This document shows, one piece after another, positions 36,102 through 48,194 of a DNA stretch of 64,000 nucleotides. The notes under the pieces are model-generated. The model was not told the origin of the DNA. It did not search any database and saw only the letters and a list, made by a program, of their open reading frames with translations. The stretch lies in the NCBI RefSeq assembly GCF_963583255.1, contig NC_084809.1, positions 687,001 through 751,000 on the forward strand, given 5' to 3'. Made by a program: the position numbers and the translations under genes. Position 1 is the stretch's first letter. Each line of letters opens with the position of its first letter. This DNA is from Pyrus communis. Its lineage: Eukaryota > Streptophyta > Magnoliopsida > Rosales > Rosaceae.

Positions 36102-37589
36102 TTTTTTCGTTTTTTTAAGTATTACATTGACCAAGTCTAAATTCACATGCTTAGTGGGAAAGAGAGACGACAACAGCGACAGCCACGAGTGTGAACAAAG
36201 TGTGGAATCAATGTTAATGATAGAAGATGAAAGGAGATTATCACTAATCCCTTTTGATTAATCAAATCATTAATAATTGATCATTCCCCACTCCCCAAGT
36301 GGTTCCTTTCTCCATCAAACCATAAAATTCCAAATTTTCCAACAGCTTCCAATCCCAGCACACTTTCAATCGTCAAGCCTGTCCTATTCTCTCTCGTCAG
36401 CAGTCTGCTTTGGGTCTTTTATTTTCTTCCATGGCACGACGGTTTGTCTGCCATATTATTAACCACTAAAATTCCGCATGCTCTCAAATGATCCAATTAA
36501 TATATAATATGCCTGAGCTCTTGGACTTTAAAATGGTTAGGGTTTGGATTTATATCATTTGGGGGTACATTGTTATCGTAGTGGCTTGTTCTAAATATGA
36601 CGTGTGTTATATGAGTTGCTCTCATCTAAAAGAAGTGAATAGAAACGAGATTTGGAGTCTCTTCTTGGAAATAACGTGAGGTGTACCTCCTCATCAATAT
36701 TTATTTCATCTTGTTCTGTCTCATGATGGGAAAATGTATATCTTGGTTACATAAGTCATAAGCTATACCATACCATAACCAATCGTGATGAAAGGAACTC
36801 TGATGAAGGGGGTGACATCCCAAATTTTGCTAAAAAGACTTGCATGGAACACGTCTAGAAATAATAATGCATTGTTATGTGTAAATATTCACATATTGAT
36901 GATGGAACCCATTTTATGGAGTAGCTCTCCATCCATAGACCAAAGACCATAGGCCATAGGGTACCAAAACTAGTATACAGCATGCGTGCGTACGGATGAA
37001 GTGAAATTGAACACGTTTTTGTGTAAGCATGGACTATGGAGAGCCAGCCAGAGCTGTTAAAAGTCTTGCCGGCTACAAGAGAACCAAACAAAAGGATTTC
37101 TGTTCCTACTGTGTGGAGGACGAGAGCACATAATCCTAATCGTCCATATCCAAATCCACGTGTGTGAATCTCTATACACCCCAACAATAGCACACGTATT
37201 ATTGGGGAAAGGCAGGTGTAGATTTGATTGCACGATGCAGACATGCAGCTGGTTTCGCTGTATATATTTTTACTTTGTCGCCACCGTTTATTGCGTAGCT
37301 AATCAGATCTTCCATGTGATTTCATATTTTGGGAGAATTTTGCCGCTCAAGTGATTTTAATGCTTACAAAACATATTAATATTATTAGTCTGAAATATCA
37401 CGAAAACATCTCATAATATCTTTCATTGAGAATGCATGTAAGCCTGTTTTCGAGAATAAATAAAGATTTGCTCAAGTGAGAAATATAAAGGGGATTTTTT
37501 TTAAAAGTGGGACTCTTAATAAACTCGCTGTCATCTCATAGTTTAACGTAAATTTTCGTGTCATCGTGATAAAACTTTTGAGAGAGTCC
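35684..37589. other. Duplication unit 1: SOX 3' DNA and degenerate P450 upstream DNA
   Basis: No gene. Most of this interval aligns by eye with 43980-48000: AACGTGTGAAGT, GACGACA.CAGCGACAGCCA, GAGTGTGAACAA, CCAATTAATATAT.ATGCCTGAGCT, AGTCTTGCCGGCTACAAGAG and CAAGAATGCATGTAAG occur in the same order in both. It carries an (AT)n(GT)n microsatellite at 36031-36099 that I do not find in the second unit. Confidence 0.65.
36031..36099. repeat. (AT)n(GT)n compound microsatellite
   Basis: About 20 AT units run directly into about 14 GT units and a poly-T tract. Reading frames across it (poly-YI or poly-CV) are artefacts. Confidence 0.95.
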
Positions 37590-37865
37590 ATCGGCATTTC
37601 TTTAAGGAGATTCGTTGTCCCAAGCAGCTGCAGCTATGGAGATTCGCTTTCAATGTGATTTGTAAGGTGTTTTTGGGTGTTGAGCGGTGCTGCTTGGATC
37701 CCTCTCTGCCAAATCCAACGCTTGCAAGGGCTTTTGACACTGCATTGGAGATTTGCGCAAGGCGCGGAGCAGCTCCCATGTTCATAATTTGGATGATTAA
37801 GAGGTGGCTTGGAGTCGGTTCGGAGCAAAAACTTAGAGCTGCGATTGAAGAAGTTCATGCCTATG

Positions 37866-39237
37866 TGTTTGGACCCAATTTTACACTATAGGCCCGAGTA
37901 ATCTAGACCATTGAATGAGCATAGCTCTTAACCGTTGGATGAAAATGAAGATATATTTGTGTTTGGACTTGATTTTACACCATCGGCCCAAGCGATCGAG
38001 GCCGTTGAGTAAGGATGATTCTTAATCGTCGGATAAGAAAGTTACAATAATTTTGTTGTTATTAGAGGATAATATTATGATTTTTAATCATGATAATTAT
38101 CTTTTAATAATGAATTATCTTGACACTTTTCTTGTACGAGATAAATGTGACTCAAACTATATCGAAGCAAGCAAAATAGTTCAATTTAGTTTGGGATTCT
38201 TAGCATTCAATGCGGGATTGAGCATCATGCATTATAAAAAGAGGCTTAGCATGTGGCGGCATCAGTTGGTAACCAAGGTGGAGTCCAACTTGAATGATTA
38301 ATTACGTGAAGTAAGCCATTGTGATGCATGCATGGGATAATCATTAGCAAACTCAAGGCTGCCAAATGAAGTGAATATTCTATGGATAAAGCTTGATATT
38401 CCAAGGTTTGAATGACAATGCTTATCTTTAGCAAAGAAGGAATTGGCATACCAAGCTTTGTTACGTCGTTGGCTAAAATGCGTGGTTAGCACCAAAGACG
38501 TTGAGTGCCACGACTTTCATTGGATAAACATCATCTCCGCGTAAATTATTATTTGTGGAGATTGATGGTCACATATGGATTTTGCGCTAAGTTAGTTCTA
38601 TAAATACCAAGCGGCAGACAAATAAAAAAAGGACCTCCAATTCAACACATAAATGCCCTGCGCAAAACCTCTCAAAACATCTTGAGATTTTTTTTATTTT
38701 CTTTTTCTCGCCAACACATCTTCAGTTTGGATAAACAGCACTGTGAAGGCAACCGGCGAACATCTTCAGTTTGGATAAACATCACTGTTGCCGTAGAATC
38801 AGCCGTTCCCGAAGCACCTTCAGTTTGGATAAACAGCACTGCGTCGAGGCCGACTGGTTATCTATCCAAGTCTCGGTCGAGAAGGATTTTCAAATCCTTA
38901 TTGGCAGAGGTCATCTCATTAGCCTTTTCGGCGAAGTGAGGTGTTACCAGGTTACTACATTCGGCACCCAGAGAGCCGAATTTAATATTGAACTTCGTAG
39001 AACTAGCAGCCTTGTCTTCAGGCTCGAGAATCCAAAGGCCTAGATTTGTTCCTTCCTCGGCCGCAGTCGCAAGATAAAGAAGTCAGCAACGCGCTCAACG
39101 CAACATCAACAGATTTTACTCCTCGGCCTAGCTCGGCCGACGAGTTGGCACGCCCCGCATTCGACCGAAGGACGTAGTTAGCTTATTAGTTACTCGGCCT
39201 GCGCGCCACGTAGGCTTTGTAATTTTTAGGGTCAACA
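37866..39237 (+). repeat. 5' LTR of the LARD-like element
   Basis: 1,372 bp, TG...CA. It contains a TATA box in TTCTATAAATACCAAG near 38597-38612. Just downstream are three copies of a 23-base word beginning TTCAGTTTGGATAAACA (about 38723, 38766 and 38819), in the expected R/U5 leader. Confidence 0.9.
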
Positions 39238-39283
39238 TTTTGGCACGCCCGGTGGGACCCAGTGCTAAAACTACGAAGTTCAT

Positions 39284-39925
39284 ATGATATATCAAGATTC
39301 CAATCTGGCTCAACGTAGCCGATTGTACGAGCATCTAGAGGAATTGAAAAAACGCAATGAGGAACGAAAAAGATCTTTGGAAGTGGAAAAAATTCTTCGT
39401 GGCCATACAGAGATGCAAAAGTCATTCGCTTACATGTTGAGAATAAAAGCTCCTGTTACCCTGCAAGAGCAATGGGTAAATGAAGACAGGGCTCGATTTA
39501 ATACCTGGCTAGATGGAAAATATTTTCCTTACGTTTTCGACTACAAATCAATTCCATTTGAGGAATGGTTGGTTGAAAAGACCAGGGGGCAATTTTCCGC
39601 TTCGGCCGTAATCAAATATCGGCCTAAGAAAATTGTTACTTTGGCCGAAGAACAAAGGCCACCTATTTTTTCGATCGCGGCTGAAAGTGTGGTAGGCCTA
39701 GAAGAAAATGTTCAAGTTTCTAAGCCAAAAATTGACTCAGAAAATAATTCGTCAGAAAAGTGTTCCAATGATGAACAAGACCAATTCACGGTTTCAGTTG
39801 AACAAACTGCGCCAATCGATATGATTATTGGTAATAAAGCCGACATGAAGCAATCCAATTCGGCCAAGTTGCTCGAGTTAAAAGCCGAAGTTAACGAAGT
39901 AATTATGCCTGGGGGAAAAAAATAA
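39284..39925 (+). CDS. Hypothetical 213-residue protein inside the LARD-like element
   Basis: This is the only substantial frame in the element interior, starting 47 bases after the 5' LTR. It is highly charged, with an N-terminal probable coiled coil (LYEHLEELKKRNEERKRSLE), a Trp-containing middle (EEWLVEKTRGQFSASAVIKY) and an acidic, Ser/Asn-rich C-terminal part. No zinc knuckle, protease or polymerase motif is visible. It could be a gag N-terminal remnant or a protein with a role in packaging. Position and an uninterrupted frame in a young element hint that it may be translated, but one copy cannot show selection. Confidence 0.5.
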   Translation: MIYQDSNLAQRSRLYEHLEELKKRNEERKRSLEVEKILRGHTEMQKSFAYMLRIKAPVTLQEQWVNEDRARFNTWLDGKYFPYVFDYKSIPFEEWLVEKTRGQFSASAVIKYRPKKIVTLAEEQRPPIFSIAAESVVGLEENVQVSKPKIDSENNSSEKCSNDEQDQFTVSVEQTAPIDMIIGNKADMKQSNSAKLLELKAEVNEVIMPGGKK

Positions 39926-42153
39926 TTGTTCAACACATTCGACGGCCGAAAATGAAAAATATATCACCAAGTCAAAAATATTTGGGGAAAATTCTTCATT
40001 TGGCCTAAAGCGAAATCAATTTGAGAATTTTGATATTATAAGATCTCGGCTTGGAATAAAGCATCGTTGGCCTCCTCCTATTTATGGTTCGGCCACTTTT
40101 ATTTCCATGTGCTAAATTACTTTCTTAACCATTCGGCCTCTTGGCCGATACTTAAGAAAATACAGGGGGGGGCAATGAGCATTGAGCCCCCGGACAAAAA
40201 AAAAAAAAAAAAAAAAAAAAACGAAAAGGGTGATAGAAATATGCATGCCCGACAACATCATTCCAAGGCCAATGGGCCAAGTTTTGATTTTGTTTTTTGT
40301 GGCTTTGGATTCATATATATGTGATGATGGTCTTCGGCCACTTTAAGACCTCGGCCAACGATGAAGTTCCTCGGCCACTTTTATATATAAATATGTATAT
40401 ATAGGCAGGCCGAGCTCCAGGAATGGTTTTCATCGTCTTCGACCCTAGTTCTACTTGGTCTCGGCCCCACTTTATCCTTGACCCCAGTTCTTCTCGGTCT
40501 CGTACCAATATACTTTCCAAGTGATGTAACCAAGTCTATGGAACTTTTGAAGGCAAAGAAACTGGAGAAAGGAATGGAATTTTAAACATTAGTTTGCCGA
40601 ATAAATTTTGTTCGGCGGTGGTTTCTTAATAGTTCTCGGCTATATGTTTCTCTTGGTCATTCGGCGGAATTAGGATTTCAAGGCCATTTAGCCGAAGCTG
40701 GGGAAATTTTGATATGCGTTGACGAAAAATTTCGTTGACCATTTGGCTCCTCGGCCGATGCTTAAGAAGATAAAGAAGGCCGAGGAACATTCCACGCAGC
40801 ATTGAATCATTCAATTATATTCAAGACAAGCCTCTCATGATATGGTGCTTGGCAATCCTGTGCTCTATCTATAATATATATCACACATGCCGAGCTCAGC
40901 GAGCTGATGCTCGGCACACGCTCATTCTATATACATATGTGTGTGCTCGCCATAGAAACGTTATATATATATATATATATATTCTTCGGTCGTCGTCGAG
41001 TTCAGCAAGACGTTATTCCTTTCCTTCTGATTATGCCGTCTTCCATAAACTTTTCTTGAAGAAATTGATATCCAGTGACAGCTTCGGTGTTTTTCTGGAA
41101 AATTTTCTCGACAAGCAGCTAAGAAAGCTTGGAGTTGATGTTTTGGTGAAAAATAATGAATTTCCTTAAGGCCGAATGATGGTTATTCGGTGGTGGTTTT
41201 GATGATATTACCTCGGTCTAATGTTTCTCGACCTCGCCCAACCTCATTTTAAGCCTCGCCGAGAGAATTATGTTTACGTTGCTGCATGTTTAATTCAACA
41301 AAGGCCACAAGGTTTGATGGTTGTGTTCTATTTGGTGCATACATGCAGTACTAACGAACAGATCATGGTTGTATATATAGTTGCAGTCCGTGCTCAGAGG
41401 CATAAGTTTAATATATATATATATATATATTTAGTAGTATCACGTCGAGATACCATTATCGAATTTTAATGCCGAAGCGTGGATAGCTGAATGACATGTC
41501 GAACGGCTGTCCACATGTGATTGTTTCTTGAAGACAAGCAGGCTACTTGGTGGCAGGCCTTCGACTATTTGGTTTTTCTCAGCCTTGACCCCATTTGTTT
41601 TTCCTCGTCACAGTAGGTACAACTTTCTTTGAAGGAGTAAGTGGTAGGTGAGAGTCCCCGAGCCTTCAACCTCATTTGGTTTCTCGGCCCTCGACCCTAT
41701 TTGGCTTTCCTCGACTAAGTTTTTCTCGAGCCGAGAGGACAACTGAGCATTAGTCTCCAACATGCATGCTGCATCCTCACTTTTGCCATATCCCTATATG
41801 TTCTTTATAGCGGCTGGTGGGGTGGAACCATCAGATTATGGGATCTTGGCGATCACAGTCCCTTGACAGGATTAGGCGAAGACACATTTGGAGCCGTGGC
41901 CTCTGTCTCGTCGTTGGCAGGCACATGTTTATTACAACTCATGACAATGGATGTGTAAAGGTGTTCTGTTTATCCGTGTCCTTACTTGATCCGGGCTAGA
42001 ATTATGTTAGGCCGAGCTCGGCCAATGCGTCGAGGTTTCTTTCAAGACATGGCAGGCTATGAAGTGGATTCCTCAACCATATATTTATTCGACTGCGCTA
42101 ATTTCCTTAACCATTCGGCTTACGGGCCGAAACTTAAGGAAACTAGGGGGCAA

Positions 42154-43525
42154 TGTTTGGACCCAATTTTACACTATAGGCCCGAGTAATCTAGACCGTT
42201 GAATGAGTATAGCTCTTAACCGTTGGATGAAAATGAAGATATATTTGTGTTTGGACTTGATTTTACACCATCGGCCCAAGCGATCGAGGCCGTTGAATAA
42301 GGATGATTCTTAATCGTCGGATAAGAAAGTTACAATAATTTTGTTGTTATTAGAGGATAATATTATGATTTTTAATCATGATAATTATCTTTTAATAATG
42401 AATTATCTTGACACTTTTCTTGTACAAGATAAATGTGACTCAAACTATATCGAAGCAAGCAAAATAGTTCAATTTAGTTTGGGATTCTTAGCATTCAATG
42501 CGGGATTGAGCATCATGCATTATAAAAAGAGGCTTAGCATGTGGCGGCATCAGTTGGTAACCAAGGTGGAGTCCAACTTGAATGATTAATTACGTGAAGT
42601 AAGCCATTGTGATGCATGCATGGGATAATCATTAGCAAACTCAAGGCTGCCAAATGAAGTGAATATTCTATGGATAAAGCTTGATATTCCAAGGTTTGAA
42701 TGACAATGCTTATCTTTAGCAAAGAAGGAATTGGCATACCAAGCTTTGTTACGTGGTTGGCTAAAATGCGTGGTTAGCACCAAAGACGTTGAGTGCCACG
42801 ACTTTCATTGGATAAACATCATCTCCGCGTAAATTATTATTTGTGGAGATTGATGGTCACATATGGATTTTGCGCTAAGTTAGTTCTATAAATACCAAGC
42901 GGCAGACAAATAAAAAAAGGACATCCAATTCAACACATAAATGCCCTGCGCAAAACCTCTCAAAACATCTTGAGATTTTTTTTATTTTCTTTTTCTCGCC
43001 AACACATCTTCAGTTTGGATAAACAGCACTGTGAAGGCAACCGGCGAACATCTTCAGTTTGGATAAACAGCACTGTTGCCGTAGAATCAGCCGTTCCCGA
43101 AGCACCTTCAGTTTGGATAAACAGCACTGCGTCGAGGCCGACTGGTTATCTATCCAAGTCTCGGTCGAGAAGGATTTTCAAATCCTTATTGGCAGAGGTC
43201 ATCTCATTAGCCTTTTCGGCGAAGTGAGGTGTTACCAGGTTACTACATTCGGCACCCAGAGAGCCGAATTTAATATTGAACTTCGTAGAACTAGCAGCCT
43301 TGTCTTCAGGCTCGAGAATCCAAAGGCCGAGATTTGTTCCTTCCTCGGCTGCAGTCGCAAGATAAAGAAGTCAGCAACGCGCTCAACGCAACATCAACAA
43401 ATTTTACTCCTCGGCCTAGCTCGGCCGACGAGTTGGCACGCCCCGCATTCGACCGAAGGACGTAGTTAGCTTATTAGTTACTCGGCCTGCGCGTCACGTA
43501 GGCTTTGTAATTTTTAGGGTCAACA
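42154..43525 (+). repeat. 3' LTR of the LARD-like element
   Basis: 1,372 bp, nearly identical to 37866-39237. Differences include single substitutions near 42199, 42214, 42426, 42753, 42923, 43069, 43329 and 43492. Confidence 0.9.
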
Positions 43526-44307
43526 ATATGTAATGGATATAATCAAGAGGAGGAAGAAAGAGCTAAAAGAAGTTGAGACGGATAGTGGAGCTCATGAAGA
43601 TCTTCTATCTCGGCTAATAACGGCGGGGCACGAGGAGGAGGTGACGATGGAAGCTTTATCATGGCCGGGCGGGAAGCGGCAATGTATGACATGGCTCTTC
43701 TGGTTGCTTTCCCGCCAACCAGGTGTGGAGGAAAATGTGGTGAAAGAGATTGAATCCGCCGAAGAAAATATGTCGGATTTCGAGTTGTTGCAGTTGAGCT
43801 TGTTGAAGGCATGCCTTTAAGAGTCCATGAGGCTTTATTTGCTTGGGACTCGAAGCATGCCATAGTTGAGGGAAGCAATGTGGGGGAAGGACCGGTTGGA
43901 ATTCAAGCCGCACCGGTCGTTTCTTGAACCGAACAAAGAGACATCAGCTCTGAAAAAGGTATGTCAGTCCTTACAGGTTGGTCACTCACTCAAGTATATA
44001 AACCAGCTACAAAAAACTGAAGAAAGTAACTGAATGAATCGCCTTCATCTGGGCTTTCAACGTGTGAAGTGATAAAATGTGTATAGCGTGCCTTTGATGT
44101 TTAGACTTTACGGGGTTTGCCTTCAACACTTAGATGTTGGTCGTCTGAGTTTCGTCCATGCGTTGTGGTCTGGTTCGACTAATCGTAAAGGTACTTTGTT
44201 TGAAGATAATCTTTGACAAAGTCTCAATTTTAAGGTCTTATATTATTACATGTACTGATGTACGTACACATGCTTAGTGGGAAAGATAGACGACACAGCG
44301 ACAGCCA

Positions 44308-44680
44308 AGTAGCGGCGGATTCAGGATTTTAATTTTGGGAGTTCTGGTGTTAAACACAAGTTTTGGAATACGAACAGAGTGAGAAGCATGTAAAAAAAAA
44401 ATCAGTTTATTCATTTTGTAGGCTTGTTATGCACATATCAACAAATATTGTTATATACCGAAACAATCTGATAAGTGATATAAAGAAAACTTGTTGAGTG
44501 CTGTCAACACAATATGTCGAAATATATCCAGCATGCACTACATTAAACAATTAGTAGGCACAAAAAGAACTCGTACCAAACATTCGAAAGGTCCTCAAAA
44601 AATCTTCAGATATATATTTTCCAAACTCGGATGACCTATAACTACTTTGGTCCCTACTTCCATCCGCCCTGCAACCACTG
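44308..44680. mobile_element. Probable hAT-type non-autonomous element
   Basis: It interrupts a sequence that is continuous in duplication unit 1 (CAGCGACAGCCACGAGTG at about 36172). The repeated CAGCCA on both sides (44302-44307, 44681-44686) is a partial target duplication. The left end AGTAGCGGCGGATTCAGGA resembles the CAGGGGCGGA type of hAT termini; the right end is only weakly inverted. Confidence 0.5.
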
Positions 44681-45003
44681 CAGCCACGAGTGTGAACAAG
44701 CGTGGAATCTATGTTAATGATTGAAGATGAAGGGAGATTATCATGAGTTTATAACTAACCCTTTGATTAATCAAATCATTAATCATTAATAATGCCCCCA
44801 AGTGGTTCCTTTCTCCATCTAACCATCAAAATTCTAAATTTTCCAAGAGGTTCCAATACCAGCGCACTTTCAATTGTCAAGTCTGTCCTACTCTCTCGTG
44901 TCAGCATTCTGCTTTTGTTCATTCACTTTCTTCTTTGGCACCAGGTCTGTCTGCCATATTAATAACCAGTAAAATTGCACATGCTCTGAATCGAGCAGGA
45001 TTA

Positions 45004-45180
45004 GGAGAAATTTTTCCAAGTGCCGGGAACACCATGACACATGGTGTTCCCTCATCCATTAGCATTTGACATCTTGGATATCCTTTAACTTTATATTTCA
45101 ATAAATAAATAAAACTAAATGCTAATGGGTGAGGGAACAACATGTGTCATGGTATTCCTGGCACTTGGAAAAATTTCTCC
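45004..45180. mobile_element. Fold-back MITE with exact target duplication
   Basis: 177 bp. GGAGAAATTTTTCCAAGTGC at the left end is the exact reverse complement of the right end, and the inverted arms extend about 60 bases with few differences around a short AT-rich loop. AGGATTA is present at 44997-45003 and 45181-45187. Unit 1 of the duplication lacks it. Confidence 0.8.
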
Positions 45181-45992
45181 AGGATTAGGAGTCTCTCTTC
45201 TTCTTTTTTATTCATTTTTATTTTTTTTTCTTACATTTTTTATTTTTTCTTTCTCTTTTTATAAAAAAAAATTAATATAAAATATTAACATGGCTTAACC
45301 ATGACCATTCAAATAGAAAGAGAGGGAAGAAGAAGGAACAAAAGAAGAGAAAGAATCCTACTCCTTGAATGAACCAATTAATATATAAAATGCCTGAGCT
45401 ATTTTGGACTTTAATGGATGGTGTCTCAAGGACATGGTTTGGCTACATTTTTATCGTGAAGGCTTGTTCTAATAGTACGACGACATGTTTGCTATACTCT
45501 ATTTTAAAAAGAGTGAACATAAACGAGATTTTGAATCTCTTCTTGGATATAACGTGAGGTGTACCTCCTCTTCATCAGTATTCTTCTATTTCGTTTTGTC
45601 ACATGATAAGAAGTGTATATCCTGATTACACTCCAAATTTTACTCAATCATTAGCCTTAAGCTATACCATACTATAACTAGTCGTCACGTCGGGATGAAA
45701 GAAACACTAATGACGGGATATGTCATAGTGACTCTAGATTTTGCTCGAAAAACTTACGTGGAAAATGTCCACCATCATGATGTAATGTCCATAAATAATA
45801 ATGTACTATCATGTGTAAGTATTCACAGATTAAATAAAAAAACTACGGTGACATCAACCCATTTTATATTAGTGACTCTCCATCCATAGACCATAGGCCA
45901 TAGGTTACCAAAACTAGTATGCATATGTGCATACGAACGAAGTGAAATTGATCACGTTTGTTTAAGCATGGAGGGCCAACCATAGATCTTAA

Positions 45993-46836
45993 GGCCATCT
46001 TTAACAAAAGAGTCTAGAGGGCCATGTCAAAGGGCTCTTGGGCCCCACTAAACAAAAATATCAGCCAGTTGGTTCCGGGTTGGGCTGGAATTCAAATGCA
46101 ACGGTCAACTAATCGTTATTTTTTATTTTTTGAACAAAGTTTGTTTTAAAAATTTTAAAAACTCTTTTTTTTTTCCTATACCTTCCTAAACCATTAAACA
46201 TTACATAACATTAAACAATATTAAACAATATTAAACAACATTAAATAACATAAAAAAAACATTTAACAACATGAAACTTAAAACAACATTTTTAAAAAAA
46301 CATTTAACAACATAAAAATGCCTACTCCATGCTATTTTTGTGTGTTGCGCCATGCTTCATCTTCTTCATCATATTCCTTATCTTCTAGTCTCATCTGCGC
46401 CCATTTTTCTTCCAATTTGAAATTGGATGAGGACCCCCAGTTGGAATCCGAAGAGGATCCAAAGTTTGAATTTATTGCAAACTTGAATTGAATTGAAAGA
46501 GACTTAATTGAAATAGATTGAATTCAAAGGTGTGTGAATTATAACCTAATATCCACCCTATTTATAACAAAAAAAAAAATTCAAATATAACGGCTAGTTG
46601 ACGTCACTTAGTCGTTGGATTTAAATTTAAGTTGTAGTTTTTAAATAATAAATTATGTTTGGCCTTCGGTTGGAGATAGTTTTTTATGACTGAGCTAAAA
46701 CGAGCCCTATGACCCTTTGACATTCGGTTGAAGATAGTAAGAAATATGACCCTACATTGTTTTTTAAAATATTAATTTCTTGAAGGACCAGATGATTAAA
46801 ACGAATCTTCTAACTAGTCTTCGGTTGGAGATGGTC
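45993..46836. mobile_element. PIF/Harbinger-like non-autonomous element
   Basis: 844 bp flanked by TAA (45990-45992, 46837-46839), the classic 3-bp target of the superfamily. The left end GGCCATCTTTAACAAAAG is an imperfect inverted match of the right end (TTCGGTTGGAGATGGTC). Duplication unit 1 reads straight through the corresponding site near 37047. An internal patch at about 46330-46490 looks like a captured or degenerate coding remnant. Confidence 0.65.
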
Positions 46837-47413
46837 TAAAAGTCTTGCCGGCTACAAGAGAAACAAACAAATGGATTTCTGTTCCTACTGTGTAGAGGAT
46901 GAGAGCACATGATCCGAATCGTCCATATCCAAATCCACGTGTGTGAATCTGTATATACACAACCCCAACAACAATACACGTCTTATCGGGGAGAGGTAGA
47001 TTTGATTGCGAGATATGCAGACATGCAGACATGCAGCTGTTTTCGTTGTATATATTTATACTTTGTCGACAGCGTTAATTACGTAGCTAATCAGATTTTT
47101 CAATGCACAAAAACGTGCACATATTTGGTGGACTGTCGAACACAAACGAAACGGATGCGATTATATTAGGAGAATATTTTCTCACCGTTCTCAAGTGATT
47201 GTGATGATTTATCATTAATAAGTAATTTGTGTAGTGTATAGACATTAATTTTAAAATTTAAACTTATTCAATAACAATTTTTTTCATTTGTTATTACGAT
47301 ATAGTGATATTTTTCTTCACTTGTAAGTAATACGTCTTAGATTCAATTCTCGTCGAAGACAAAGTTGGATCCTCTTCTGATGGTGATAGTAATTATGGTG
47401 GTGAGCAAAACTA

Positions 47414-47608
47414 TGGAATTGGATCCTATTCTGAGCTTGGGCTCAAGTGCCTGCTGACCAACAAACATGGGTCTCCAACGGCTACAAACAGAGAGCTATC
47501 TAAAAGTTATAATAATTGTAGCCGTTAGATCAAAATCTAACGATCCTTGTGTGTTTGTCAGGAGGCTCCTAAGCTCAAGCTCAGGAGAGGAGAGGATCCA
47601 ATTCCCAA
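47414..47608. mobile_element. Palindromic MITE-like repeat
   Basis: GGAATTGGATCCTATTCTGA at the left and the inverted sequence ending GAGAGGATCCAATTCCC at the right define arms of about 60-80 bases. The inner parts pair too (AACGGCTACAA with TTGTAGCCGTT). Similar GGATCC-containing fold-back repeats occur at 11972-12200 and 61570-61784. Confidence 0.55.
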
Positions 47609-48194
47609 AACCACCACTTGAGGGTGGTAAACAAAAATACACTCTTATATCTTGACTTACATACACATTTCATAACACTTTTGTAGCAATACAACTATAT
47701 TATATATTTTATTTTTATAAACACATTATATTATTAGTTTGAAACTTCTCATCAGCATCTCATGATATCTCTCATCAAGAATGCATGTAAGTCTTTTTTC
47801 AAGAATGCATAAAGAGTTACTCACGCAAGAAATGGTTAGCAGATTCTTTTAAAAGTAAAATTCTTCATAAACTATCTATCATCTAAAAATTTAATATCAA
47901 TTTTCAAACTAACATTATTAAACATGTGTCAAAAACATAAAGCCACATAAAGCCTGTCAAATTCCCCATAGCATTTCTCTACCCATGCTTACACACATGC
48001 ACCGACGACTGTGCGCTTTATTATTAATAATATAATATGCATAAAAATTGAATATAAATATGTGCCTTTCACACCGTAACCGAGGAAAACAAAATTAAAC
48101 AATGATAATTAATAAATAATTAACTATTCAGACCCCTATAAAACATTGCGGTTGCTGAAAGCTAGTTTTTGCTCAGTCTGAGTTCATTGAGTTC

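Larger units (their letters stand above)
37866..43525 (+). mobile_element. Non-autonomous LTR retrotransposon (LARD-like), complete
   Basis: Two LTRs of identical length (1,372 bp each) start TGTTTGGACCC and end GGGTCAACA. I counted about ten to a dozen substitutions between them (under 1%), so the insertion is young. A 5-bp target duplication (CTATG left, ATATG right, one difference) flanks it inside the P450 pseudogene. The 2.9-kb interior begins TTTTGGCACGCCCGGTGGGACC after the 5' LTR (22 bases in the genome, primer-site region 39238-39259; shortened motif GGCACGCCCGGTGGGACC) and ends in a purine tract (AACTAGGGGGCAA). It has no recognisable gag, protease, reverse transcriptase or integrase, only one 213-codon frame. 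It is rich in CTCGGCC words. It therefore depends on another element's enzymes. Confidence 0.9.
37590..43980 (+). pseudogene. CYP94-like cytochrome P450 pseudogene, split by an LTR element
   Basis: Left fragment about 37590-37865, right fragment about 43526-43980. The translated left piece (FNVICKVFLGVERCCLDPSL; RGAAPMFIIWMIKRWLGVGS) and right piece (MTWLFWLLSRQPGVEENVVK) match the intact P450 at 48195-49724. Roughly the first 190 codons are absent. The frame is broken by small deletions around the I-helix (43645-43690, where the AGRDTT motif is lost). An in-frame stop follows KACL just before the ExxR helix (near 43818), and the PPVAWDSK and beta-sheet region has internal deletions. It stops before the heme-binding loop, where the sequence jumps into a copy of the sulfite oxidase tail at 43977-43980. 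The 5.66-kb insertion lies between CCTATG and TGGATATAAT. It cannot encode an active enzyme. Confidence 0.88.
43977..48194. other. Duplication unit 2: SOX tail copy, insertions and P450 upstream DNA
   Basis: It opens with a diverged copy of the final SOX codons and 3' UTR (GGTCACTCACTCAAGTATAT; AACGTGTGAAGT) and runs to the intact P450 promoter. Compared with 35663-37590 it carries at least three extra segments (44308-44680, 45004-45180, 45993-46836) and a palindromic repeat at about 47414-47608. No supported gene lies in it. TATAAAA at 48137-48143 is the P450 TATA box. Confidence 0.7.

Noticed and set aside
35946..36173. Frames encoding poly-YI/poly-CV and poly-TH peptides
   Set aside because: Translation of an (AT)n(GT)n microsatellite on both strands.
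46330..46490. Possible short gene inside the TAA-flanked element
   Set aside because: Acidic peptide-like stretch without start, splice or domain support; more likely a degenerate captured fragment.
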